Shown here in pieces: positions 1 through 10,882 of a stretch of 64,000 nucleotides of DNA. The notes below the pieces were generated by a model. That model did not search any database, was not told the origin of the DNA, and saw only the letters and a program-made list of their open reading frames with translations. Made by a program: the position numbers and the translations under genes. Source of the stretch: Trema orientale (Eukaryota > Streptophyta > Magnoliopsida > Rosales > Cannabaceae). The stretch's first letter is position 1. Each line of letters begins with the position of its first letter. The DNA lies in NCBI GenBank assembly GCA_002914845.1, contig JXTC01000077.1, positions 1-64,000 on the forward strand. Direction: 5' to 3'.

Positions 1-1399
1 AAAGTTATAGGGTGTTATTGTAGTTCCTAGCTTGTTAGTTCACTAAAATGAGTTCTAAACACCATAACCCATTCATATGTATCAGTTAACCTTTTTAGAA
101 GTTTTACATGGAGTATTCTACTTATTAGGTCAGAAATAAACTTTAATAGCACATATCTAGTGATAAGTGTAAAAGTAGACTTCAAATAGCATAACCATCA
201 CATATACAACCTATAAGTGAAATCTACTCACCTGTTTATAAGCAAGGGCTGTTTTATCACTATGCTTGAGAGGTTGCCACTTAGAACCAGGGGGTACACG
301 TTGGGGGAGAGGAAGAGGGATGGGAGGCTTCAATTATTTGAGAAAACAAGGAAATACCTCAAGGAAAAGAGAGATGGGTGCTTTGGCTGTTTGGGAAAGG
401 AAAGAAACCTATGGAAGGGATGGGAGGAGGCTTCAGCTGCTAGGGAAAGAGAAGAAAAATCAGGAAGGAGTGAGAGAGGTGGGAGGACGTTTTTGGGCTG
501 AAAGAATGGGGCTAGGGATGGTTTTACAACTTGAGTTCAGCCACTTGATGGCACAAGTTCCAAGATTTCAGAACCCTAACTTTCATTTTGTCATTAACCT
601 AAGCATAAGTCAGATTAGAGGCAAGTTGTGTAGGTGCTTATCCCTTGGCTTGCACACTTCCCTAGGAGTCAAGGTTGTCTCTTACTTGGTCAATAATCTG
701 GTTATAAACTAGTTTAGAGCTTAATAAAACACTTATTAGTTGTCTCTAGCATGTTATAGTTATATGCTTAAACAAATTCCCCTAAATCAGATTAGTGTAA
801 AACTATGGCCATCAAAGTGTGTGTAGCTTTGTCCTTTACTTAAAAGCTGAAATAACTTGGTTAATTAAGTAAAATTTTCGTAACCCATAGGTAAGCAAGG
901 GTTTAAGGTGTGTTTTAGCTCCCTACTTAACTAGAAACTCAAGAAATTATCATTTAAGCACTTCCATTACCAATTTTCGTAGCTTATACCTACACAAGAG
1001 GTTAAGATGGGTTTCAACTCCCAATGGTGTCAAAAACTAAGAAAAATGTCAATTAGACACTTATATTACCCATACACACATCAAGCATTCTAGGGTTCTT
1101 GAATCGATCTTTCACTGCACATGTATTCCCCAAGAATTTAATCAATCAGTTAAGAAACTCAAATCACACTAAAAACATGATTTTCAACCTATATGCATGT
1201 AGGAATAGAAATGCATTCTTTAATTAGCATATCTTGAGGTGTATTGTTGAAAAGTGTACTAGTAATAGTATCTGGACACTATGACTAGTAAAAACTTAGT
1301 TTAGAGTCAAATTTTAGAACTACTCATGAAATTATGAAATCTAGATGCAAGGATATTTATTAGTGGCATGATGCATTCATGAGAACTTTGGGCATTACA
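1..1399 (-). mobile_element. Partial LTR, probable Ty3/gypsy, cut by window edge
   Basis: Read on the minus strand, this stretch starts at 1399 with TGTAATGCCCAAAG, the kind of start (TGTAAYGCCC) common for LTRs of plant Ty3/gypsy elements. A pyrimidine-rich block on the minus strand at about 250-510 resembles the untranslated leader part of long LTRs. No protein domain is visible, and the other end lies outside the window. Reading frames at 217-712 show no recognisable domain. The assignment rests on the terminus and general character only; a second LTR copy would have to be found to the left. Confidence 0.4.
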
Positions 1400-3453
1400 A
1401 TTGGTAAATTTTTTGAGATAGTGTTAAATAAATGATATACCAGTTTATAATAGTCATAAATAAATAATTTACAAAGTATAATTATATACTATTATATAAT
1501 AATTAAAAAAGATAATATATTTGATCATAAAATTAAAGGATATCTTAATAAACCCTACCTCAAAAAGGGTATTTTTGTGCAAACTCCTTAATTTTATTTA
1601 CATGAAGAAAATTATTTGTCTTGAAAAAAAAACAATGATACTGGAAAAGCAATCAGTGATTTATTAGTTAATTAGCCATTTGAAATCTTTTATGTATAAA
1701 CGAAAAATTGAGACAAAAAACTTGTACATATTCACAAAATAACACATATTAAAACATATAAATTAGTATATATATATATATTTTTTATAAATTGGAATAT
1801 AACACATATACTAAAACCAACATGTCGGGATCTGCTACTTAGTTTGGTCATAATAATATACCACAAGCGTTGGTGTAGTCCCTGGAGAGATTATGGATGA
1901 GCGTAACTTGCTGTTGTCCCGTTTTGGCGTAACTGCATGACTGCATTCTGAAATCTGGTGTTTTGAGGAGGTTATACTGATAGATAAAGGTGGAATACAA
2001 AAGTAAAATAATTGAAAAAGTGGCTCTATTATAACCCATCTGTCTACTCTACTCACACTATTTCTAAATCCGTTCTCTCCATTAAAATTAAAAATCTAAT
2101 TACTACTTATTTTACACCTTATTACTAAATTATCCCGCAATGTAATTTTGTCTTTCTTTTCCACCCACTTCCCCAACTAATTTTCATCTCTCTCTCTTTT
2201 TTTTTTCATCATTTATCCAATAAAAAATTAGCATGCTTACCGATAAAAATACATCAATGGCATTAACAGAGTTTTATAATAACAAACAACAACTTGGTAC
2301 AGTTTTTTCCTCTAATTTTCCAATTGCTATTCTCATCTATATGTTTATCATTATTTTGAGTTAACGTTAAATAACAAGCCAGATAGATATCTCAACCATT
2401 GGACTAGGTTTTTGATGTAGCTATCTTGGCGATGGAGGAGAAATCATATGGTTCCTTTGAACTTTCTAGTTTGTCATAGAATTATGAAACGGCTATTTTA
2501 TGAAGAATTAAACAATTCAAATTAGATATAACTTAATATTCTTAACGTGAAAACTATTTAATCTGTTTTGACAAATCCCAAATCAATCGTCTCTAGCACC
2601 CAAAGAATTTAAATTAAACCCTTGTAGCTATCGTGGGAAGAACAGTGTTAATTTCTGTGTCATAATTTTTAATCAAATGATTTAAAAAAAAAATTCCAAA
2701 GGACTTATTTAAGGTTATCTTATAAAAAGAAAGTAAATTTTATAAATTAAGTAATGATTTATAGGTTAAAATAAAAAAATTGATAGATCGAGAATTACAC
2801 AAGAGATGTAAATTTATCATATTGTTCCCATTTATTTGTTCATACTGCTTGTTTAGCATTTTTTTTTAACTCTTTATGCTGAATCTTTTCTCATAATCTC
2901 AATTTTAGGAATTTGTATTTCAGATTGAAATATGATTCACATCAGTTTTTTTTTTCCCTTAATATTTAGAGAGATGTGTGTGAAGAGCTTTCTTCAAAAC
3001 TATGTACTTAAAAAGTAATTTCCAATAAAAGTTCTTTTGGTTATAAAGAAATTCTTAAAATAAAAAGTATGAAGAGTAGATAGATAGGTGACAATAAACT
3101 CACCCTAATTAAAAAAAAGATATTTTTATATAAATAAATTAAAAGAGGCATCCACTTAAACACGAATCCCAAAATAGGGCAGTCCTATACATATCCCATG
3201 TTTTTTATGTGTAATGTGTGTTTTTCTTCTATTTTATAATTTGCATATAAGCAAAAATATTTACTTATTTTTTCAATGAGCAGTGCTATTTAGAACTAAC
3301 GTGCTATTTTTTAAATAATACTGACAATTGAACGTTATATAATACAATTTTATATATTATATGATGTGTCCGGGTTAATTGTTAACTTATCAATTTTCAT
3401 TTTTTTTTAAATTAAAAATTACAGATATAATATTGCTGCAAAGCCCTAGAACT
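1400..3453. other. AT-rich intergenic DNA, no gene seen
   Basis: There are long A/T runs, a short (TA)n at about 1771-1780 and scattered stops in all frames. The small minus-strand frame at 1835-2056 has no domain and no splice context. I see nothing annotatable. Confidence 0.6.
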
Positions 3454-4085
3454 AACTAGACTAGCTATCGGAAAAAAACCCTAGCCTCTTCCTCTATTTG
3501 TTTTTCCTCTCAACAAAAAAGTCAGCACCGCCCCGCTTGGAGGCTGAAGAGGGGGTTTTCCCTTCTCTTTCTCCGGCCTCCTCTCCTCACCCTCTTCTTC
3601 CTCCTCTTCTCTGCTTCTTTTTTCTTTTTCTTTTTCAGTTTTAATAAGTTCAGATCTAGATCTGGTTTATAGTACCACCTTTTGTGTAGATTTTAGTCCG
3701 CTCCAGATCTTAAATATGAGATTTCTTCTCAGATCTAGATCTATTTAATGGCCGGCTTTTATTTTGTTTTCTTTTTCATGGGCATGGATCTCAATTAGTG
3801 CTGGCCTCATATAGTCTATCCCACCAAGAATGCAGCCAGGAGCAACTGTTGAAGGCAATAGATTGCTGGTGATCCTTGTTATCTCTTTCTCTTGAAGAAT
3901 TAAGATAACTCACACATTTGTTCGTAGTTATATTTGTAATCTATTTTTCGTCTTCTTTCTTTAAAGAGTTTGAAATTATAATCTTTATACTTACATTGTA
4001 ATTTGAAGTTTTTGCTTCGATTAATGATATTCTTTTAAAGAGCCCGTTTATTAAAAAAAAAAAAAAAAAAACTAGACTAGCTATC
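3454..4085 (+). mobile_element. Poly(A)-tailed non-coding retroposon with 16-bp TSD
   Basis: The same 16 bases, AACTAGACTAGCTATC, occur at 3454-3469 and 4070-4085. Between them lie about 600 bp that begin with a CT-rich, GC-richer leader (3480-3620) and end in a run of about 18 A (4053-4070). This is the signature of target-primed insertion by LINE machinery. There is no long reading frame, so this is not an autonomous LINE. It could be a processed non-coding transcript, a non-autonomous composite, or a heavily deleted LINE. I do not recognise the body sequence. Confidence 0.7.
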
Positions 4086-4866
4086 TCGGAAAGAAGCAAA
4101 TATTCAATGAGTTCTATTGTAGTCTGTAGAATTTACCGGAATAAAGTTCTACATCATCCTGCCAACTATAAATCAAATACCTTGATCAAAAAGAGTAAAC
4201 GACAACGTAACCTACATATTTAAAAATGCGTGCATACCGCAAGTAATTTTTTTTCTTTTTTTCTGTGAAAGAAATAAGTGAAAAAAAAAGGGAAAGCACG
4301 TACGTTATAATATTTAAACTCTATAATAATTTAAGGAATGTTTTTAATCAGATTTTAATGCCAAAATACTACCATAATTATGTCACAATCTGCAATGCCA
4401 TAATAATGCTATAATCATATCATAATCTTTTAAGCATAAAAATTTTCTTTCTTTATTTGGAAAAAAAGTAGTTAATACGGAAAAAAAAACTTTTAGCAGT
4501 GTTAGAAATCGGATTCAGATTCCGTTAAGCTTTTTCCTAAAAATTCGTTTATACAAAAATAACTACAATAGATAAAATATAATACTCCGTAAGTTTCTGC
4601 CTAATAAAACACTAAACCGTATCCGTTAAATTTATATTTAAAGGTCTAAATTTTAGAAACTACTGGTAATGACTTGTCAAAATCACTATTAGAGTAAGAT
4701 CCTTACGAAAATTTCAGACCGGTTTGAATTAGTACATATATGCAATCGAAAAGACCAAAAATGATATATTCCAACCTCCAAACCCATACGATTGAGTTAG
4801 ATTGGATAAGTTTTATCTTACATCGACCATTTTGCTCACATTTTACACATTTACCGACAAATGCAC
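4086..4866. other. AT-rich spacer downstream of the MSBP-like gene
   Basis: It presumably contains the 3' untranslated region and terminator of the minus-strand gene that ends at 4867. No conserved coding signal is seen. Confidence 0.5.
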
Positions 4867-5718
4867 CTAATCTATCTTCCGGTTCTCTATTTCCTCTCCG
4901 CTTTGAGCTGGCTTAGGTGTCGTTGACTCTGCCACGAGCTGCCCAACCTTAGGATACTTTTCAATGAATTTATCCTCCCAATCCTCCAAAACTTGAAGCT
5001 CATCAGGACCCAAATCTTCAAGGTTCCCATTAATGTCTTGAGGTTTAAAAGACAGCAAAGCCAACGCTCTGCTAGCTTCCTTCCCGGTAAACATCGCGTA
5101 CGGTCCTCCAGGACCATAAAACATCCTGAAAAGCATTTCATCAAACACTTGGAGTGCATAAAACTTAAACAGAGACCCAATTGTTTCCATCCCATATTCT
5201 TGAATTAAAAAGCTTAAAATCATAGTGAAGTTCATCTGGGCAAGCACCGATTTCGCATCAGAAGAGAAATTAACCCAATAATCACACAAATCATGAGTTT
5301 AAATCATCTGGGAAGCTTCAAATTCTCAGAAAAATTGTAAACCACAAAGAAAATAAGCCGAGTACCTGGAAGAAGAGACGTCGTAGATCTGACCCTTGAC
5401 TGAGATAAGGAGAGGCTTATTTGGGTCAGAGCCATTATAGGCTCTGAGCTCCTTCTCGGTCATGTCTCCCAATTGGAGCGATTGTTGGTGATTGGTAGTA
5501 GTTGTCGTTTGACCCAAAACGCCATTGAGAAAACTAGAGTTGTTGTCGTTTATGGAGATGGAGGCGACTGGAGGCTTGTTGAAATCTTCCGGAGAGACAA
5601 ACATGGCGGAGACTGTTCTGTAGACGACGACCATGAGAGCTGCGATTGTGAAGAAGGCCGCCGGTGAAAGACCCGTGTACCATGTTATCTCTTCCATCAC
5701 GCCCGAGTATATCCCCAT
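4867..5718 (-). CDS. MSBP: Membrane steroid-binding protein (MAPR family), two exons
   Basis: Exon 1 is 5366-5718 and exon 2 is 4867-5125. The 240-bp GT-AG intron splits Arg118. The 203-residue product has a short N-terminus and a membrane anchor at about residues 17-41 (TGLSPAAFFTIAALMVVVYR). A Gln/Thr-rich linker follows, then a cytochrome-b5-like MAPR domain at about 81-182 with GQIYDV and the hallmark FYGPGGPY (residues 120-127). The C-terminal tail is polar. In plants such proteins sit in the plasma membrane or ER, bind steroids or heme, and affect brassinosteroid signalling and lignin P450 organisation. Length is close to the usual 200-230. The start was chosen because the anchor follows directly. 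The ORF is intact, so the gene is probably functional. The exact paralogue (MSBP1 or MSBP2 type) cannot be decided here. Confidence 0.93.
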
Positions 5719-6206
5719 TTTTGTGCTTTTCCTTTTTTCTTAGGAAATTAGAACAAAGAATTTCTCTGTTGAATTTTTATTGGGCTTAAACAGAAGAGAC
5801 TCGAGAAAGAGGAGAGGATGGAAGACTTGTAGGCATGTAGTCAAATATGCCAACACCAACCCACCACCCAACTTACTTACCTACCACCTAGCTTTTTCAT
5901 TTTTTGAATTTTTTTTTATTAATTTCATTTTTCTCTAAAGTGGCGTATTTACAACCAAAGGTCTACCAATACCCGCTTCTGGTTCAACCGAGTAGAAAGG
6001 GAAAAAAACATTTAAATAAAAAACAACGAGAGAGAGCAAGAGAGAGAAAAAGAAAAAAGAAGAATAATTTGTTTATGGTGGCAAAATTCATCCTGCATAA
6101 AGTGAAACCTTTAAGCTGGTATGGACACCTTCGATCCATTTTATCTTTTTAATTTATGAGAAGGATGTGTGATGTTCAAAATTAAGATTGTTGATTGGTA
6201 CAAAAT
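5719..6206. promoter_or_regulatory. Upstream region of the MSBP-like gene
   Basis: About 490 bp separate the MSBP start codon from the solo LTR that begins at 6207. There is a GAGA-rich purine stretch at about 6029-6065. No TATA box can be assigned with confidence. The retroelement block sits close enough to supply or disturb regulatory sequence; that is inference only. Confidence 0.35.
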
Positions 6207-6285
6207 TGACACGTCAGTTAATCAACCAAATAAAAATACATTCTTATCTCTATCTAGAAAGTCTCGGGAAATCTATTAATTACCT

Positions 6286-6624
6286 TGTAACACCACTGGG
6301 ACTCACCCAAAAGTGCTAACTTGAAGGTACTTTGGGGCGTTACAATCTCCCCCGTTAAGGGCCTAGCGTCCTCGCTAGGGGGTCCACATTCAACAGCCCA
6401 CATACAACCCCTATGGGCGGGGTCCACATTCACCACGATTCCGACCCGTGGCAGCCTTCCAAGGCTCACACATGTATGGACTAGGTCGGCTCTGATACCA
6501 AATGTAACACCACTGGGCCTCACCCAAAAGTGTTAGCTTGAAGGTACTTTTGAGCTCATGGACCACTACTTAAATACCCATGATCTTCCCAGAGCATACC
6601 CGATGTGGGACTTGGGGCGTTACA
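6286..6624 (-). mobile_element. Terminal-repeat retrotransposon in miniature (TRIM)
   Basis: This 339-bp element has a perfect 5-bp TSD, TACCT, at 6281-6285 and 6625-6629. Its direct terminal repeats are 6503-6624 (122 bp, 5' LTR on the minus strand) and 6286-6344 (59 bp, 3' LTR). Both begin TGTAACACCACTGGG and end GGGGCGTTACA on the plus strand. The shorter repeat lacks about 63 internal bp, probably deleted between short ACTT repeats. Inside are a primer-binding site next to the 5' LTR and a purine tract (minus-strand CGGGGGAGAT, about 6345-6354) next to the 3' LTR. There is no coding sequence. It would need proteins from another element to move. Confidence 0.88.
6488..6500 (-). other. TRIM primer-binding site for initiator tRNA-Met
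   Basis: On the minus strand this reads TGGTATCAGAGCC, two bases after the end of the 122-bp LTR. That is the standard plant primer-binding site complementary to the 3' end of initiator tRNA-Met. It fixes the polarity of the TRIM. Confidence 0.85.
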
Positions 6625-7901
6625 TACCTAGTATAGGGACAAGTATGGTCAATCTACGAATAATTTGTCTAACCAAATAAGCTACTAATCCTAACGTAAA
6701 CGGGAATTCTGAATTAGAACTAAAACTAACTAAAACTAAAAATAAATAAAATGCAAACAAGTAAAATTAGTAGATTAATGTTTCATTCTCCACCACCAAA
6801 TAATCGTATTAATTTAATTACAAAACTCTATAATTATTTATTAAAGCTATCAATCGTAGATAGTCTACAAACGCGTAACTACCTTGTTCTTTCCTTAAAT
6901 TGTATATTATCTAGACATATGCTATAAATAACTTTTTCCTGTCAAATAACATAAGCAAACACTCTAGAATTACCAATAGAAGCATTAAGCAGAGAAAAAT
7001 AAATTGATCTATGTAATCATCATACAAACACAGATTCTTAACCTAGGTTATGTTCTTCACTATAATCAATACCTCAAATGAGTATACTAACTATAGTTTT
7101 ATTACTCACAAATACCAATACCTAATTCTAGTAATAGAATTCTATCATGATCATTTAGTTGTACACCTAAATAAGAAAAATATCATTCATAGAATTAATT
7201 AAATATAGAAGAACATAAGCAACTTTAAATAAATAATTAATTGTATAAAATCTGAAAATTAAATAATAATCTTGTTTAGAGTTTTAAAATTAGCCTTAAT
7301 CTAACCTAGTATGTATATTCTACGAACATAATAGACATCATGCTAAGAATATGAAATGAATAAAAACTAAAAAGGAAAAGAAGAAGAAGAAGGAAGAATA
7401 ACACTGCAGTAGCTCTCTCTCTCTCTCTCTCTCTAGGTTTTTAATATGTTCTTGTGGCTCTTAGTTATATATGATCTCTCTGCATCTGATGTAGAAGGTC
7501 CTATCTACAGAAAATTAAGTCTGGATGATATTTAGGTTGAGTTCTGCACAAATTAGGAGTCCTAGGTCGTCAAAATACCTTAAGTTGGTGAAAAAACAAC
7601 TTTATTCCCAATTTCGAGTATTGCAAAGCATGAGTTCTGGTGCCACGGTGCTCACTCTCTGCCAGGTTCCTTAGTTTTTGCGAAAATGTCACTTTTCAAC
7701 CTAGTTTTTAGATTTTACAACCTTTCAGCTCAGCACCTTGATTTTTAGCCTGTTTCAACCCAGTTATAGATTTTTTTCACTCCTTCACCTCTAAAATACC
7801 TAGAAACACAAAACAATACAAATTAGCCTTAAATAAATATAAAAACTAGCATAGTGGTATGAAAAAGTAATCATCATATACGTGTAAATTGACACCTATC
7901 A

Positions 7902-8770
7902 GAGACACATGTGAGTCTCACCATATAACCCTTGTTAATAAGGCTAGTAGTTTTGGTCTTGAAAACTTTGACCAATGATTCTAATGTTGACCATAAAAAT
8001 TTAGGCTTCGGTTCTATAGGCATTTTTCTTTTTACCCTAAATTTATTTTTGTCTTGAGAAACCTGATAAAAGAGTGGATAATTTTTTTGGATACTTTTTT
8101 TGTATAATATAAAATTAAGGCAAGGTTGGTAACACTTTCAATTTTTGAAAAAAGAAGAAGTAAATGTATATATAAATGTTTTTTTTTTCCTTTTTCAATT
8201 TAAAATTTTACAATAAAAAGATAGATGGTAACTACATTTTTTAAAACAAAATTATGTTTGTTATTATCGTTTTTATTTTTAAGCAAAAAAAGAAAAGTAA
8301 TTTTGATACCTCGCTGATGGAAATAATTTTTGTGGCAACATCAAAAAATGAGGATAGTAAAGAGAGTGGATCAAGAGAGGGAAAGAAGAATTTATCAAAA
8401 AGCTTTGATTATAATTATTTTTTTTAAATGCCATTACCAAAATAGAAAACCCTTACAAGTGCTATGACGGTATAAAACTGAAAAGCAATGCTACCGTTTT
8501 CAATTAGTAAAAAAAAAAAAGGATTTTTTTTATTGATAGCTAAGGCAATATGGGATATTAATAGTTTTGATCCTTTTTTTACAACTCACGATTAAATATG
8601 GGACAAAATATAAATTTACAAACCTAGACCTCTTTTAATAGAAAATTCAGATTCGGAACTTGCACTCACATCCCACTTCCAGTAAAAACTAAAAAACCTC
8701 ATCCTGGTCAAAAAATTTTGGCCAAGTTGAATGCAAATTTTTTTTTTTAAAGGAAAAAAAAAAAGCTTGT
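7902..8770. other. AT-rich spacer, no gene seen
   Basis: Low-complexity A/T sequence with no coding signal, repeat pair or RNA gene that I can support. Confidence 0.5.
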
Positions 8771-8830
8771 ACCACCTATAAATAACCAATAGAAGAGGAA
8801 CCAATTTGAGCAAAAACTGGCGCAACATTT

Positions 8831-10531
8831 TCAGAGCAAATTAGTATGTTGCGGTAAAATCTGCTCTTCATTGTTTAAAATAGCAGTTGTGGCAGCAGCA
8901 GAAGAGGGTATACAATCTTGAGCTAGAGTCGCATCTTCCTTAGTATTCACTAACGGAATATCAGCAATAGGGGCATCAACTTTATCTGCCCAAGTCTTCT
9001 TATTACCGTGTGACTCCCCTTCATCCATAGGCGTTTCAACAACTAAATCCTTTTTAAGGGCTGAAAAAGCATTCTTTACAGGAACATCGGTAACAATGGT
9101 AGATTTAGTAATTGGCTGATAAATGCGTTTACGAGATTTAGAACGACCTCTTTCCACTTTAGGCTTAGAATCTTTATTAGCACCAACGATTGGCCATGTC
9201 TACAAGCAGAAGCGGAATGACCAATGGTCTTACAGGTAGTACAAAAAGCCGGGAGATATTCATACTCCAAGGGAACAAAAAAGCAATCTGAACCAACTTC
9301 AACCATAAGTGAATCTGATAATGGTTGAGAAAGATCAATATCAATTAGGATTCGAGCAAAGTGACCAAATTCACGCTTCAAAGTCATTTCATCGAAACGA
9401 ATCGGAACACCAACTCCACGAGCCAAATCTGAGAGTATTTGTCGGTCCCAATAGACCCATGGCAACTCATGAAATCGGACCCAAATTTGAGCATTGGTGG
9501 AACTTTAAGTAGATGGAATATTGACAGAGATCTAATCGATTCTTCAAAGCAAGCTCATTGACCTTCACACAAACATAGTTTCCCTTTATAATTGGCTTAC
9601 ACGTTTCAGGTGCAATAAGAGATGCATGGGAATCAGCCATCTTAATCGAACTAGACAAATCTTGAGAATTCAAAACTTGAGCAAAGGAAGGACTACCCAA
9701 ATTTTGATTAATCGGAAGAGAATCAGAAACGGCACCCTTGTTCTTGGGAACCAATGTAGTCAAACCTGATTTAGAGATAAGATTTGAATCAACAACCTTG
9801 AAAGAAACATGAGGGCTTGAAGCAATCCCCACACCCGCAACCTGATTAGGAGGCAACTTGCTACCTGAAGCATAAGACGAGTCAGGAATCACCGTACAAG
9901 ATCCTTCCAACCCATGAGCACCTACCCCAACCGAATGTAATGTCAACCCATGAACACCTGCTCTAGCCGAATGCAAATCCAACCCATGAGCACCTACTCC
10001 AGCCAAATGTAACCCAAAATCGGTTGTGACTCCATAACCTGATTCCAAATAACCAGAATTCCCACGAGAAACAACAACAGCCGTCAAATCAATAGAATTC
10101 TTAGAGAAAGAAGCACTTGGAACAGTCGCATTAACAACCAGTCCTTGCGCATCAAGAACATTCTTTGAAGAAACCAAATCAGTCCTAGGCATATACAAAG
10201 GCCTTTCCAAATCAACCCTAGTCAAATCTTGATCAGACCTAAACAAGTCTTGATCAGCAAGAAAACATTAAGGAGAATAGGGCAAATCTTGGACAATGCC
10301 CTTCAAGAGAGGACTAGCAACTGAAACCATCCCCGAAGAAGGAGGCAAAGACCCAGCAATGTCTTGCACCTGATCGCCCAATAAAGAGTCACCAAGAAGC
10401 GAATCCATCCTAGAGCGAGGGCTCAAAGACGAATGAGTTTCAAATCTCTGATTGGGCTTTATATGATAGTCATTAAAGCCATAGGAAGAGAGTAAAAAGG
10501 CAAAAGTGTATCGGTCTCGTGGTGAAGGCAT
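8831..10531 (-). pseudogene. LINE ORF1, N-terminal and middle part (inverted segment)
   Basis: ORF1 starts at ATG 10531 on the minus strand. It is broken by an in-frame TAA (10268-10270) and by frameshifts near 9505 and 9180. The middle holds the DUF4283 nucleic-acid-binding region (WVRFHELPWVYWDR at about 9450-9495). A CCHC knuckle follows (CTTCKTIGHSASAC, about 9195-9240), then a basic Arg/Lys/Ser stretch (GRSKSRKR). In plant L1-like elements ORF1 binds the element RNA. The section at about 9880-10010 contains short repeats built on a GVGAHGL-type unit. Frames below 8831 no longer resemble the family. Confidence 0.8.
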
Positions 10532-10711
10532 AGTCACCACAAAGATCAAGAAGACCTAACCAGGAAGAAAGAAAGGAAGAGAACGGCCTGAGATGGCCAA
10601 GAAAGACCAAAAGTTCCGGCCAAGAATAGCCAAGATTCCGGCCAAAAAAGAAAAAAGCCATAAGAACAAGGAAACCCTAGCAGAGCGTTTGGAGCAACCT
10701 TGGTATCTTGA

Positions 10712-10882
10712 TATATTCTCTCACAAAGTGATAGCTTGAATACTAGTGATCTCTCGCTAACTAAAGTTTTTCGTTCATATGATGATGGTTGGCAAGAAGT
10801 CCAATCTCGTAAGAAGAAGAAAGCTCCTCAGGCTCAGTTTTCAAGACCGGTTACAAGGTCTTCCAAGTCTACTTCTCAATGA
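10712..10882 (+). pseudogene. LINE ORF1, C-terminal part in forward orientation
   Basis: An open frame runs into DDGWQEVQSRKKKK and ends at TGA 10880-10882. The TGA overlaps the ORF2 start ATG 10879-10881 as ATGA. This basic tail is typical of the end of plant LINE ORF1. It lies on the strand opposite to the rest of ORF1, which marks the inversion junction at roughly 10690-10712. Confidence 0.7.

Larger units (their letters stand above)
6207..7901 (-). mobile_element. Solo-type LTR (copy A), interrupted by a TRIM
   Basis: Read on the minus strand it starts TGATAGGTGTCAA at 7901 and ends TGTCA at 6207. It aligns along its length with 45953-47802 (copy B) and 60269-61660 (copy C). Shared landmarks are the 'ctctacgattgatagctttg' block, the 'ggtggagaat' block and 'ctaggtattttggag'. 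Without the 344-bp TRIM plus TSD it is about 1.35 kb. It has TG...CA ends and no coding capacity. A (CT)n run lies at 7412-7434. I see no matching 5-bp duplication at the outer ends, so it may be a relic of a larger deletion rather than a clean solo LTR. Confidence 0.7.

Noticed and set aside
217-712. Two open frames of 94 and 148 residues
   Set aside because: They arise from a purine-rich stretch, show no domain or splice context, and lie in probable LTR sequence.
6254-6536. Overlapping 70-90 residue reading frames on both strands
   Set aside because: They lie across the TRIM LTRs and internal region, have no domain, and are explained by the non-coding miniature element.
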